DNA of 64,000 nucleotides from Amylibacter marinus (GTDB lineage Bacteria > Pseudomonadota > Alphaproteobacteria > Rhodobacterales > Rhodobacteraceae), in assembly GCF_030160015.1 (NCBI RefSeq), contig NZ_BSNN01000004.1, forward strand, positions 248,001 through 312,000. The letters run 5' to 3'. The translations under genes and the position numbers were made by a program. Under the pieces are notes generated by a model. The model saw only the letters and a list, made by a program, of their open reading frames with translations. It had not been told where the DNA came from and did not search any database. The number at the start of each line of letters is the position of its first letter. Within the stretch, counting starts at the first letter, position 1. Positions 8,951 through 18,057 of this stretch are shown here, piece after piece.

Positions 8951-10474
8951 ATGACCCAACTGAAACCAACCGTACTGTGCATTCTTGATGGTTGGGGCCT
9001 TCGCCCCGAAACCAAGGGCAACGCCGTAGCGCTTGCATCAACCCCCTGCTTTGATCGGCTGATGGCCGAAAACCCTGCATCTACCTTGATCACCTATGGC
9101 CCTGATGTAGGGTTGCCAAATGGGCAGATGGGTAATTCCGAGGTCGGGCATATGAACATCGGTGCCGGGCGCGTGGTAGAAATGGATCTACGCAAAATCG
9201 AGGGCGCGATTGAGCGCGGCGAGTTTGCGACCCTGCCGGCCATAACCCGCTTTGTCGATGCGCTAAGGGATTCAAATGGTGTGGCGCATCTGTGCGGGGT
9301 GTTATCCGATGGCGGTGTACACAGCCATATCGACCACATGATCGCCGCCGCGCGCGCCCTGTCGGATGCTGGGCTAGAGGTAAAGCTGCATTTATTTGGC
9401 GACGGTCGGGATGTGGCGCCGAAATCCGCTCTTGGATATTTAAAAGATTTGGAAGCGGTGTTAGGTGAGCGCGTTTCTGTCGCCAGCCTGTCTGGGCGAT
9501 ATTTTGCATTGGATCGCGATAACCGCTGGGATCGTGTTGCGCAGGCCTATGGTGCAGTGGTGAATGCTACAGGCCCACGCAGCGATACCGCAGAGGCGGT
9601 GATCAACGCAGCCTATGCAGAGGATGTTACCGATGAGTTTATCCCTCCGACCGTTTTGGGTGATTATCAGGGCATCAAGGATGGCGATGGGCTGTTGTTT
9701 TTGAACTTCCGCGCCGATCGCGCCCGCGAGATCTTGGCTGCCATTGGCGACCCTGATTTCGATGGGTTTGAAACCGGCCCGCGCCCCAGTTTGGCAATCC
9801 TATCGGGATTTGCACAATATTCTGATCGCCATGGCACCTATATGGATTGCGTATTCCCAAAAGAAAAGATCACCAACACGCTTGGCGCATGGGTTGCGGC
9901 ACAGGGCAAGAAACAATTTCGCATTGCTGAGACCGAAAAATACCCTCACGTGACTTTCTTCTTGAACGGTGGCGTCGAGGTACCCGCCGCTGACGAAGTA
10001 CGCTACCTAGCACCCAGCCCCAAGGTGGCCACTTATGATCTTCAGCCCGAGATGTCATCTGAAGAGGTTACCGAAAACCTACTGGCGGCTATTGATAGCG
10101 ACGAATATGATCTGATCGTTGTGAACTATGCCAACCCAGATATGGTGGGCCACACGGGTGATCTAGCGGCCGCCATGGCCGCCTGTAGTGCGGTCGATGC
10201 GGGTGTGGCACAGGTGGTCGAGAAGGTAAATGCCAAGGGAGGTGCGATGCTAATTTGCGCGGATCATGGCAATTGTGAAACCATGATCGATCCAGAAACA
10301 GGCGGACCCCATACCGCCCATACCACCAATCCTGTACCGGTGATTTTGGTGGGTGGCCCAGAGGGCGCGGGTCTGCGCGATGGTGGCCGATTGGCCGATC
10401 TAGCCCCAAGTCTGTTAGAGTTGATGGGGCTAACCTCTCCGCCAGAAATGACCGGGAAATCGTTGCTCACGTGA
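8951..10474 (+). CDS. gpmI: 2,3-bisphosphoglycerate-independent phosphoglycerate mutase
   Basis: Manganese-dependent glycolytic/gluconeogenic mutase of the alkaline phosphatase superfamily, 507 aa. The phospho-acceptor serine is in NSEVGHMNIGAGR near residue 60. Metal-binding motifs ILDGWG, NYANPDMVGHTGD and ADHGNCETM and the final PVPVILVGG are present. An upstream ATG at 8930 is in frame, but ATG 8951 has AAAGGA in front and matches the usual N-terminus. The 3' end overlaps envC by four bases (GTGA). Confidence 0.95.
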   Translation: MTQLKPTVLCILDGWGLRPETKGNAVALASTPCFDRLMAENPASTLITYGPDVGLPNGQMGNSEVGHMNIGAGRVVEMDLRKIEGAIERGEFATLPAITRFVDALRDSNGVAHLCGVLSDGGVHSHIDHMIAAARALSDAGLEVKLHLFGDGRDVAPKSALGYLKDLEAVLGERVSVASLSGRYFALDRDNRWDRVAQAYGAVVNATGPRSDTAEAVINAAYAEDVTDEFIPPTVLGDYQGIKDGDGLLFLNFRADRAREILAAIGDPDFDGFETGPRPSLAILSGFAQYSDRHGTYMDCVFPKEKITNTLGAWVAAQGKKQFRIAETEKYPHVTFFLNGGVEVPAADEVRYLAPSPKVATYDLQPEMSSEEVTENLLAAIDSDEYDLIVVNYANPDMVGHTGDLAAAMAACSAVDAGVAQVVEKVNAKGGAMLICADHGNCETMIDPETGGPHTAHTTNPVPVILVGGPEGAGLRDGGRLADLAPSLLELMGLTSPPEMTGKSLLT

Positions 10475-11607
10475 GGTATCTGGCGCAATCGTTAGGATGT
10501 ATTGTTGCGTTGGCTCTTGCTGCACCTACGGCGCTAGCTGATGCCGTTGACGAGGTGCAACAGGCATCCTTTACCCTTGCCACAGCCGCAAAACAGCTCA
10601 GCGAGGCAGAAACTGCCAAGGATCGCGTATCGGCCCTGACCAATACTATTCAGGCCTATGAAGCGGGCCTACTGGCCATGCGCACGGGCTATCGCGGGGT
10701 TACCATCCGCGAGCGAAGCCTGCGCCTAGAGTTTGAACGCCGACGCGATCAAATCAGCCGCCTCTTGGGGGTGTTGCAAACATTGGAACGCGCCACAACG
10801 CCCCTGTTATTGATCCACCCAACAGGCCCGGTTGGCACGGCGCGCTCTGGTATGATGCTGTCTGAAATCACACCGGGTTTGCAAGCTCAGGCCGAAAATT
10901 TGCGCGCCGAGATCGCCGAACTTCACGCGGTACAAACCGCCCAACAAACGGCACTAGATGATATCGCCACTGGGTTGGCTGGCCTAAATGCAGCCCGCGT
11001 TGACCTAAGCAAGGCCATCGCCCAGCGCGGAGAACTACCGCGCCGATTGGTTGACGATCCACAAATGCTGGCGAAGCTTGTACAAAACAGCAAGAGCCTA
11101 AACGCATTTGCGCAATCTCTGTCTGATTCAAACCTACCCGTAGAGGCAACCTCTATTGCCTCTTTCGGTGTGGTGCGTGATCAGCTGTTATTCCCTGCCA
11201 ACAGCACCGTTTTGCGCCAATTCGATGAAAAAGACGCCGCAGGTCTGGCGCGCCCGGGCTTGTTACTGGCTGCGGCACCTCTTTCGTTGGTGAAAGCACC
11301 GTGGCAATCAACGGTGCGCTACTCTGGCCCGTTTTTAGATTACGGAAATGTTATTATTCTAGAGCCAGATCCAGAGTATCTTATAATTCTAGCAGGTCTG
11401 GGCCAGAGCTATGTCTCGGCAGGTGACATCGTAAACAAAGATGATCCTATTGGCATCATTGGCGGAAAAGCGTTAGAAATTGGAGATCTGTTATTAGAAG
11501 TAACACAGGCGGGTGACACATTAGCGCAAGAGACGCTGTATTTGGAAATCCGCAAGAACAAAAAGCCAGTTGATCCGATCCACTGGTTCAAAGGAAGCAA
11601 AGGTTAG
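10471..11607 (+). CDS. EnvC-like murein hydrolase activator (degenerate LytM/M23 domain)
   Basis: 378 aa: signal peptide (cleavage near residue 23, ALA-DAV), long coiled coil about 25-220 rich in Ala/Gln/Glu, then a LytM domain from about 255 (VKAPWQSTVRYSG). The zinc ligands of active M23 peptidases are missing: the HxxxD and HxH positions read as GPFLDYGNVII and EYLIILAGL. It should therefore act as an activator of an N-acetylmuramoyl-L-alanine amidase at division, not as a hydrolase. Start GTG overlaps gpmI; ctpA follows 8 bases on. Confidence 0.85.
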   Translation: MRYLAQSLGCIVALALAAPTALADAVDEVQQASFTLATAAKQLSEAETAKDRVSALTNTIQAYEAGLLAMRTGYRGVTIRERSLRLEFERRRDQISRLLGVLQTLERATTPLLLIHPTGPVGTARSGMMLSEITPGLQAQAENLRAEIAELHAVQTAQQTALDDIATGLAGLNAARVDLSKAIAQRGELPRRLVDDPQMLAKLVQNSKSLNAFAQSLSDSNLPVEATSIASFGVVRDQLLFPANSTVLRQFDEKDAAGLARPGLLLAAAPLSLVKAPWQSTVRYSGPFLDYGNVIILEPDPEYLIILAGLGQSYVSAGDIVNKDDPIGIIGGKALEIGDLLLEVTQAGDTLAQETLYLEIRKNKKPVDPIHWFKGSKG

Positions 11608-11615
11608 GACGCGTA

Positions 11616-12944
11616 ATGAACAAGTTTATCTCAGCAGCCATCGGTGGCGCATTTGCGGGTGTGATCATCACATCGCAACTTACGGGTCCCCTAATAGCCC
11701 AAGAAACCCAGCGCATCAAATCCACCTACGAGCACCTTGATCTTTTTGGTGATATTTTCGAGCGCATTCGCTCTGCCTACGTGGAAGAGGTCGACGAAGA
11801 GAAACTAATCGAAAGCGCCATCAGCGGCATGCTCCGCTCGCTTGACCCGCATTCCAGCTATTTGCCCCCAGAAGATTTCGAATCAATGCAGGTGCATACC
11901 CGCGGTGAATTTGGCGGGCTGGGCATCGAGGTGACCCAAGAACAAGGCTATGTAAAGGTGGTATCCCCCATTGATGATACCCCTGCGGCCAACGCTGGTG
12001 TAGAGGCTGGGGATTTCATAACCAAGGTCGACGGGGTTACCACCCTTGGTCAGACATTGGACGAATCCGTTGAAAAAATGCGCGGGCCGGTTGGCTCAGA
12101 GATCGTTATTACCATCGCACGCGAGGGCGTTGACGAGCCATTTGATCTAACCATCGTGCGCGAAACCATCAAAATTCGCGCCGTACGTGCGCGCATTGAA
12201 TCTGAAACAGTGGTTCTGCGGGTATCCTCGTTTACCGATCAGACTTATCGCAACCTAGAAGAAGGCCTGAAAGAAAAGGTCAAAGAGGCTGGCGGCATGG
12301 ATGCGGTGAATGGGTTCATTATTGATTTGCGCAATAACCCCGGTGGCCTATTGAACCAAGCGATCCGCGTATCTGATGCATTCCTAGAAAAGGGCGAGAT
12401 CGTATCCACCCGTGGCCGCCAAAACGGCAGTGCCGAACACTATAATGCAACACCAGGTGATTTGACCGAGGGCAAACCTGTGGTGATCTTGGTGAACGGT
12501 GGCTCTGCATCCGCATCTGAAATCGTAGCTGGTGCATTGCAGGATCACCGCCGCGCAATCGTTGTAGGTACGCGCACCTTTGGCAAGGGCTCGGTGCAAA
12601 CCGTTATGCCACTTCAGGCAGAGGGTGCAATCCGTCTGACCACCGCGCGCTACTACACCCCTTCTGGGCGCTCTATTCAGGCACTTGGCGTTTCACCCGA
12701 TATCCTAGTAAATCAACGCCCCCCCGTCGAACTAACGGAAGAAGAAGAGGCAGAACAAAACCGCCGATTCGAGGCCGATTTGGCGGGCTCTTTGTCTAAC
12801 GACAGCCTATCTGATGCAGAAAAAGAACAGCTAAAGGCAGAGCAACTGGCCCAAGAAGAAACCGCAAAACTGCGCGAGCAGGACTACCAACTGGCCTATG
12901 CCTTGGACATTCTAAAGGGCCTAACAGCCTTGGATCAGAACTAA
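11616..12944 (+). CDS. ctpA: Carboxy-terminal processing protease (S41), CtpA
   Basis: Periplasmic serine protease with a Ser/Lys dyad, 442 aa. A signal or anchor segment covers 1-29, an N-terminal helical region 35-90, the PDZ domain about 98-170 (GEFGGLGIEV, GVEAGDFITKVDG), and the protease core includes LRNNPGGLL. Catalytic Ser299 lies in GGSASASEI and Lys324 in TFGKGSVQT, 25 residues apart as in Tsp. The C-terminal tail is Glu/Gln-rich. It sits between envC and rppH with 8- and 1-base gaps. Known substrates of the family include peptidoglycan hydrolases. Confidence 0.93.
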   Translation: MNKFISAAIGGAFAGVIITSQLTGPLIAQETQRIKSTYEHLDLFGDIFERIRSAYVEEVDEEKLIESAISGMLRSLDPHSSYLPPEDFESMQVHTRGEFGGLGIEVTQEQGYVKVVSPIDDTPAANAGVEAGDFITKVDGVTTLGQTLDESVEKMRGPVGSEIVITIAREGVDEPFDLTIVRETIKIRAVRARIESETVVLRVSSFTDQTYRNLEEGLKEKVKEAGGMDAVNGFIIDLRNNPGGLLNQAIRVSDAFLEKGEIVSTRGRQNGSAEHYNATPGDLTEGKPVVILVNGGSASASEIVAGALQDHRRAIVVGTRTFGKGSVQTVMPLQAEGAIRLTTARYYTPSGRSIQALGVSPDILVNQRPPVELTEEEEAEQNRRFEADLAGSLSNDSLSDAEKEQLKAEQLAQEETAKLREQDYQLAYALDILKGLTALDQN

Positions 12945-12945
12945 G

Positions 12946-13431
12946 ATGACCGAAGAAGAAATCCAAAATCTACCCTATCGCCCCTGTGTTGGCATTATGC
13001 TGTGTAATCAACAGGGGGGCATATTCGCTGCCCAGCGGCTGGATGGTTATCCCGATGCATGGCAAATGCCCCAAGGTGGCGTGGAAAAGGGCGAAGACCC
13101 CCGCGCCGCGGCACTCCGCGAGCTAGAAGAAGAAACCGGCATCCCATCTGATGCCGTAACAGTGATGGCCGAAACCGAGGACTGGATCCCCTACGATTTA
13201 CCCCACCATCTGATACCAAAGCTGTGGAAGGGCCGCTACCGCGGGCAGAAACAGCGCTGGTTCCTGATGCGGTTTATCGGCGAGGATTCGCAAATCAATA
13301 TACACACCAAAGAGCCCGAATTCTCACAATGGTGCTGGATGCCTTCGGCAGAGCTGTTGGATCGCATTGTACCCTTCAAACGCGCCACATACGAACAGGT
13401 AATTCGCCAGTTCCAAGGCCAAGTGGGTTGA
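12946..13431 (+). CDS. rppH: RNA pyrophosphohydrolase (Nudix)
   Basis: 161 aa. The Nudix box at residues 44-66 has Gly44, Glu50 and R58-E59-L60-E61-E62-E63-T64-G65-I66. The N-terminal YRPCVGIMLCN and the GYPDAWQMPQGG segment are typical of RppH/IalA, which removes pyrophosphate from the 5' end of mRNA or cleaves dinucleoside polyphosphates. It lies one base after ctpA and ends the gpmI-envC-ctpA-rppH run. Confidence 0.93.
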   Translation: MTEEEIQNLPYRPCVGIMLCNQQGGIFAAQRLDGYPDAWQMPQGGVEKGEDPRAAALRELEEETGIPSDAVTVMAETEDWIPYDLPHHLIPKLWKGRYRGQKQRWFLMRFIGEDSQINIHTKEPEFSQWCWMPSAELLDRIVPFKRATYEQVIRQFQGQVG

Positions 13432-13486
13432 TTAACCCCAGCCATACTACCTATGGTATGGTTTGAATATTTTGGGGGCATTGGCC

Positions 13487-14782
13487 ATGGAACGCTATAT
13501 CGCATACGCAGAAGCCGGCTTTGACACTGCTATCTCTTGGCTATTGAGCATCGCCGCTTGGGGGCAGGCGGCTATGATCCTAATTGCCTTTGGTCTGGCC
13601 TTTTACATCTCTAAAATATTATCGCGCATATTAACCCCTTGGTTAACGCCACCAGAGAGCAGCGAAACCCTGCTATCAAAGGTGCGCGTATTTGCACGGC
13701 AATTTCTGCCACTTCTATTGCCTCTGTTGTGCTATGCGATGCTGGGCACCGCCGAGCAAATTGCCGCAAATACATTTGGCGCAAGCGAGGTTATCGGCCT
13801 TGGAAAACGTCTATGCATCCTTCTTGCCACATGGATCTTGGCCACCAAAATCATCTATGCGCCCCTGCCCCGACTGATCGCCAAATACGCCCTGTTGCCT
13901 ATTGCGCTATTGTATACGCTGGGGTTATGGCCACTGGCATCCGAATGGCTGATCAATACGCGTGTTGCGATCGGCAGCATCGGGTTTTCGTTGATGGATG
14001 TTGTGTCAGGCCTAATTTTCGGCGGTTTTCTGTTCTGGCTGGGCAGCTGGTCAAACACCCAGAGTGCGACGCTGATTGAATCCCAAAAAGAAATGAAAAA
14101 GCCGGTGCGCGCCTTGGCCAGCAAGGCGGCCGAACTTTTGATTTTCGCCACTTGTTTCTTCCTATTGCTTAACATTATGGGCATACCGCTGTCTGGTCTT
14201 GCGGTATTTGGTGGGGCTATCGGTTTGGGGCTTGGGTTTGGTTTGCAAAAAATAGCATCCAACTTCATCTCGGGCATTATCTTACTACTAGAAGGTCAGG
14301 CCACCATTGGTGATTTCGTTGAATTGGATGGCGGCGAGGCTGGTACCATCGTAAAAATGATGTCGCGCGCAACAATCCTTGAAACCTTTGATGGCAAATG
14401 GATTGTGGTGCCCAACGAGGATTTCATCACCACACGGATCACCAATTATTCAGACGCTGGATCAGGTAATAGATATGAGGCAAACTTCTCTGTGTCCTAT
14501 GATACGGATATCAACCTTATACCTGATATAATCCAACAGGCTGTATCGGCGCATCCGGATGTTTTACAAACTCCAGAACCCCCGGATTGCGAGCTGCGCG
14601 GCTTTGGCGACAGCGGCATTGATTTCTGCGTAGAGTTTTGGGTCAACGGTATAGATGACGGCAAAAACAAATACACATCAGACGTTTTGTTCCTGATCTG
14701 GAATGCGCTGAAGGACAACAATATCGAAATCCCCTATCCGCATCAGGTCGTGGAATTCAAACAGCCCAGTAAGCCAAAGTGA
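13487..14782 (+). CDS. Mechanosensitive ion channel, MscS family (first copy)
   Basis: 431 aa inner-membrane protein with about five hydrophobic segments. The pore-lining helix and beta domain match MscS: FGGAIGLGLGFGLQKIASNFISGIILLLE, then IGDFVELDGGEAG and VPNEDFITTRITNY. The C-terminal domain ends with NIEIPYPHQVVEF. ATG 13487 has GGGGGC 8 bases upstream; a TTG 24 bases earlier is in frame but less likely. It overlaps the next gene by four bases. A paralogue lies at 54864. Confidence 0.92.
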   Translation: MERYIAYAEAGFDTAISWLLSIAAWGQAAMILIAFGLAFYISKILSRILTPWLTPPESSETLLSKVRVFARQFLPLLLPLLCYAMLGTAEQIAANTFGASEVIGLGKRLCILLATWILATKIIYAPLPRLIAKYALLPIALLYTLGLWPLASEWLINTRVAIGSIGFSLMDVVSGLIFGGFLFWLGSWSNTQSATLIESQKEMKKPVRALASKAAELLIFATCFFLLLNIMGIPLSGLAVFGGAIGLGLGFGLQKIASNFISGIILLLEGQATIGDFVELDGGEAGTIVKMMSRATILETFDGKWIVVPNEDFITTRITNYSDAGSGNRYEANFSVSYDTDINLIPDIIQQAVSAHPDVLQTPEPPDCELRGFGDSGIDFCVEFWVNGIDDGKNKYTSDVLFLIWNALKDNNIEIPYPHQVVEFKQPSKPK

Positions 14783-15981
14783 TCGATCTGTGTGTTATTG
14801 GCGCAGGCCCTGCGGGGCTGATGGCTGCCCACCGCGCCGCCGATGCTGGGCTGTCGGTTACATTGGTAGACGCCATGCCCTCTATGGGACGCAAGTTTTT
14901 GATGGCGGGTAAATCTGGGCTGAACATCACCAAAGACGAACCCTTCGATCAATTCTGCGCGGCCTTTGGTGCATCCCAAATCTGGTTACGCCCAATGCTT
15001 CGGGACTTTAGCAATCGCGATGTCTGCAATTGGGCGCGCGCGCTGGACCAAGAGATATTTACCGGCAGTTCAGGGCGGGTATTCCCTACCGTGATGAAGG
15101 CCTCTCCCCTGTTGCGCAACTGGCTTCAGCGCCTAAATGCGGCGCGTGTATCTCTGCACACACGTTGGGAATGGGTGGGGTTTTCTGATCGGGTAAACCA
15201 TTTTAATACCCCCGATGGCCCCCAGGAAATCACCGCCCGCGCCACCGTTCTGGCCCTTGGTGGCGCCAGCTGGCGGCGACTGGGTGCCCGCGGTACTTGG
15301 GCGGAAATTCTAGGCAACAAGGGCGTGGATATCGCCCCCTTTCGGCCCGCCAATATGGGATTTCAGGTCAACTGGTCTGTTCATATGCAAAAACATTTCG
15401 GTCAGCCCATAAAACCAGCAACCCTAAGCGCAGGCCCCGACCGCGTGCGCGGCGAATTCGTTATCGGACGAAATGGCATCGAAGGTAGTGCGGTTTATGC
15501 GCTTAGCGCCCGTTTGCGCGAAGGTGCACCACTGATTGTTGATCTCATGCCAGACACATCCCAACAGCAACTTCAGGCGCGGCTGTTACGGGCCAACCCC
15601 AAAAACAGCCTATCAAATATCCTGCGGAAATCCTTGCGCCTACCAGCGGCTAAAATCGCGCTGTTTCATGAATGCACCCCCAAAGTGACGCAGAGTGAAA
15701 TTCCCACATTAATCAAAAATCTGCCATTGGCACATCTTGGCCCACGCCCGATAGACGAGGCCATTTCCACCGCTGGGGGTGTAATGCAATCGGCGCTGAA
15801 CACAGATCTTATGTTACACCAATGCGCAGGGGTATTCTGCGCAGGCGAAATGCTTGATTGGGAGGCCCCTACAGGGGGCTATTTGATCAGCGGATGTTTG
15901 GCAACCGGCCGCTGGGCGGCGCAGGGGGCAATTGACTATTTGGCCTCTAATTCGGCGGCGCGGCGAAACATCTCTTTGTAG
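14779..15981 (+). CDS. NAD(P)/FAD-dependent oxidoreductase, HI0933/BaiN-like
   Basis: 400 aa flavoprotein. The FAD-binding Rossmann motif VIGAGPAGLMAAHRA is at the N-terminus, followed by GRKFLMAGKSGLNIT, which typifies the HI0933/YhiN family. A second nucleotide contact, VLALGGAS, and the C-terminal CAGEMLDWEAPTGGYLI also fit. The start is GTG within GTGA of the channel gene. Its 3' end overlaps the convergent GST gene by 46 bases. Substrate unknown. Confidence 0.88.
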   Translation: MIDLCVIGAGPAGLMAAHRAADAGLSVTLVDAMPSMGRKFLMAGKSGLNITKDEPFDQFCAAFGASQIWLRPMLRDFSNRDVCNWARALDQEIFTGSSGRVFPTVMKASPLLRNWLQRLNAARVSLHTRWEWVGFSDRVNHFNTPDGPQEITARATVLALGGASWRRLGARGTWAEILGNKGVDIAPFRPANMGFQVNWSVHMQKHFGQPIKPATLSAGPDRVRGEFVIGRNGIEGSAVYALSARLREGAPLIVDLMPDTSQQQLQARLLRANPKNSLSNILRKSLRLPAAKIALFHECTPKVTQSEIPTLIKNLPLAHLGPRPIDEAISTAGGVMQSALNTDLMLHQCAGVFCAGEMLDWEAPTGGYLISGCLATGRWAAQGAIDYLASNSAARRNISL

Positions 15982-16541
15982 GCAGGACGTTGGATTTGCG
16001 TTTTGCAATAGCTTTGCAATTCCGCAGGCAGCGTAAACCCATAGGTGCGTGCCCAGCCCCCCAAATGCGTTAGCAAAATATCGGCAATTGTGAATTTTTC
16101 GCCCATCAGGTACGGCCCATCTCCTAGCCTGCCCAGCACCGATTGAAATCCGCGTTGTAACTCCCATTCCAAAACAGGCAGAACCTCGGCCACCCGCTTC
16201 TCTTTGGGCAGCACAAATTTATGCCGCGAATAGGCCCATAGCACCGCATCAACCTCATCGTTTATCAGCTGAATAACGCTGTCCATTTGCGCACGCTCGA
16301 TGGTACCGGCCGCAAAACCTAGCTGATGATGGCGATCCGCAAGATAGGTCATAATAGCCACGGAATCTGTGATCAGATGCCCATCCGCCACCAATGCAGG
16401 GATTTTGCCAGAGGGATTTACACGGCGCACGGCCTCGCTTTGAGGGGGGGCAGAAACATGCTCAAATTCCAAATCCATCTCTAAGGCTGTCCATAATACA
16501 CGCAAAGACCGAGACCGCAATTCACCAACAATCGTATACAT
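15936..16541 (-). CDS. Glutathione S-transferase family protein
   Basis: 201 aa cytosolic GST. The thioredoxin-like N-terminal domain has YTIVGELRSRSLRVLW and PSGKIPALVADGHLITDSVAIMTYL (glutathione-binding cis-Pro and Ser loop). A helical C-terminal domain contains FTIADILLTHLGGW. The last 46 bases overlap the end of the flavoprotein gene in antiparallel orientation, so some residues on both sides are doubly coded. Substrate unknown. Confidence 0.88.
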   Translation of the reverse strand: MYTIVGELRSRSLRVLWTALEMDLEFEHVSAPPQSEAVRRVNPSGKIPALVADGHLITDSVAIMTYLADRHHQLGFAAGTIERAQMDSVIQLINDEVDAVLWAYSRHKFVLPKEKRVAEVLPVLEWELQRGFQSVLGRLGDGPYLMGEKFTIADILLTHLGGWARTYGFTLPAELQSYCKTQIQRPAYKEMFRRAAELEAK

Positions 16542-16549
16542 AACTTCTC

Positions 16550-17572
16550 CTATTTGGGGCGCAACATCGCCAATCGAATGAACGCGCGCTCTACCAAGGC
16601 CAATTCAGGCGCTTTTTGGCTAGAACGCAATGCCAAATCTGTATCCATCAGTACCGTTAGGGCCACTTCTAATTTCGCCCCCCCCCAAGAACGCGCTTGG
16701 CGCACCATGCGATCCTTGCGGGGGCCAAAAACCGGCGGGCGGGCCCGCGCCAGCCCAGTATCGGGCCCCTGTGGGTGACACGCGGCAGCGTGCAATGTGC
16801 GAAAGTGGCGCGTAGCCATGATACATAGGCTGGTGGGATTATGCCCCTGCCCAAACAGGCGTTTTAGCACAGGAACCACCTCGCCAGACCGTCCCTCGGC
16901 CACCATATGCAAGACCTCGTCAAGACCCGCATCGATACTAGCGGGGGTGCATTCTGTAATATCTGCAACACTGACCGGCGTATCATCGCCCAGCTTATAA
17001 AGTGCCAGTTTTTCGATGGTTTGTTGCAAATCTCCGGGGTCTAATTGGCGCCCCAAGGCCAGCAATGCATTTTTGCCCTCGAGTTCAAAATCCTTCAATC
17101 CTGCCTTCTGGGCTGTTTGTATAATCTCATCAGGGGTTGGCGGGTCGTTATATATGCCAATCGCCATGGCCTGTTTCAGCGGCTCAAAAACCTTACGCAA
17201 TTTCGAGCGCGCATTCAGCTGACCTGCGGTCACAACCAAGGTCGCATCACCTTCGCACCAATCATCCAGCGCCCCCTGAATGGTCTTGGTCAACCCATCG
17301 CCGGCATCTTCGACAAATACCACCCGTGGGCCGGGGAAGAACCCAGATGCCTTTAGCCCATCCAGAACCAAGGCGGGCTCTTTGCGCAGCTCTGCCGCTG
17401 AAATCCGCGTCAGGCGCATCTCCTCGTCTGCGTTTTTCCCCACCAATGCCAGTATCAATTCTTGGCGGCGCAGGGCCACGCGCATGCTGTCATTTCCAAA
17501 AATCAGGATTGCATGATGCGCCGGATCAGGCTTGGCGAAATAGGCATTTGCCTTGGGGCCGGCCAGCTTCAT
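16550..17572 (-). CDS. holA: DNA polymerase III subunit delta
   Basis: Clamp-loader wrench subunit, 340 aa. It has the alpha-type N-terminus [16 protein letters not shown], the ILIFGNDSMRV strand, domain II motif ARSKLRKVFE and a C-terminal helical domain with FGQGHNPTSLCIMATRHFRTLH. The start is ATG 17572, which overlaps the lptE TGA; a TTG nine bases upstream also fits the frame. A run of nine G residues in the coding strand (16678-16686) encodes part of SWGGAK. leuS-lptE-holA order is typical. Confidence 0.92.
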   Translation of the reverse strand: MKLAGPKANAYFAKPDPAHHAILIFGNDSMRVALRRQELILALVGKNADEEMRLTRISAAELRKEPALVLDGLKASGFFPGPRVVFVEDAGDGLTKTIQGALDDWCEGDATLVVTAGQLNARSKLRKVFEPLKQAMAIGIYNDPPTPDEIIQTAQKAGLKDFELEGKNALLALGRQLDPGDLQQTIEKLALYKLGDDTPVSVADITECTPASIDAGLDEVLHMVAEGRSGEVVPVLKRLFGQGHNPTSLCIMATRHFRTLHAAACHPQGPDTGLARARPPVFGPRKDRMVRQARSWGGAKLEVALTVLMDTDLALRSSQKAPELALVERAFIRLAMLRPK

Positions 17573-18057
17573 TTTGGCCAATCCGGTGCTACAATAGAAA
17601 TACGCGTAGCGATTTTTTCGGCCATATCCCAGACTAGACGCACATGCGCATCGCGCTCGGCAACCGATGTTTGATAGGTGCCCGAGGTTGCCGAATAGGC
17701 CGTGTTCGAGGCAACCTTATCCGTAAACACCACTGTATTACTGGCGCGTTCTAGGATTTTATAGCGGGTTACACCACTCAGCGTGTAGCGCGTAACATTA
17801 TCAGAATCGCTGATCACCAGATCATCAGAGGTGATGCCAAATTCATAGGTCAGATAATAGGGCGCTGATGCATCACCGCGGCCCAGCCTTTCGATCAGGC
17901 GATCCCGAAATTCGAAACTGTTGCGGCTGTTTTGCACCTGAATATCTACCTGTCCCAACAGGGCAGATGCGGAGGATTTCTCGCCATAAACAGGCTCGAA
18001 TCCACAGCCCATCAGGGGCAGCGCCCCCAATAGGAATATGCGCCGATTAAACAACAA
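17569..18057 (-). CDS. lptE: LPS-assembly lipoprotein LptE
   Basis: 162 aa outer-membrane lipoprotein. The lipobox LMGC has Cys18 after a short signal peptide containing the RR pair [11 protein letters not shown]. The body carries [16 protein letters not shown] and the SYxT-like segment typical of LptE. It partners LptD in inserting LPS into the outer membrane; lptD is not seen here. The start is TTG (18057 or 18054) overlapping the leuS stop by up to 11 bases, so translation probably depends on leuS. Confidence 0.88.
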   Translation of the reverse strand: MLFNRRIFLLGALPLMGCGFEPVYGEKSSASALLGQVDIQVQNSRNSFEFRDRLIERLGRGDASAPYYLTYEFGITSDDLVISDSDNVTRYTLSGVTRYKILERASNTVVFTDKVASNTAYSATSGTYQTSVAERDAHVRLVWDMAEKIATRISIVAPDWPK

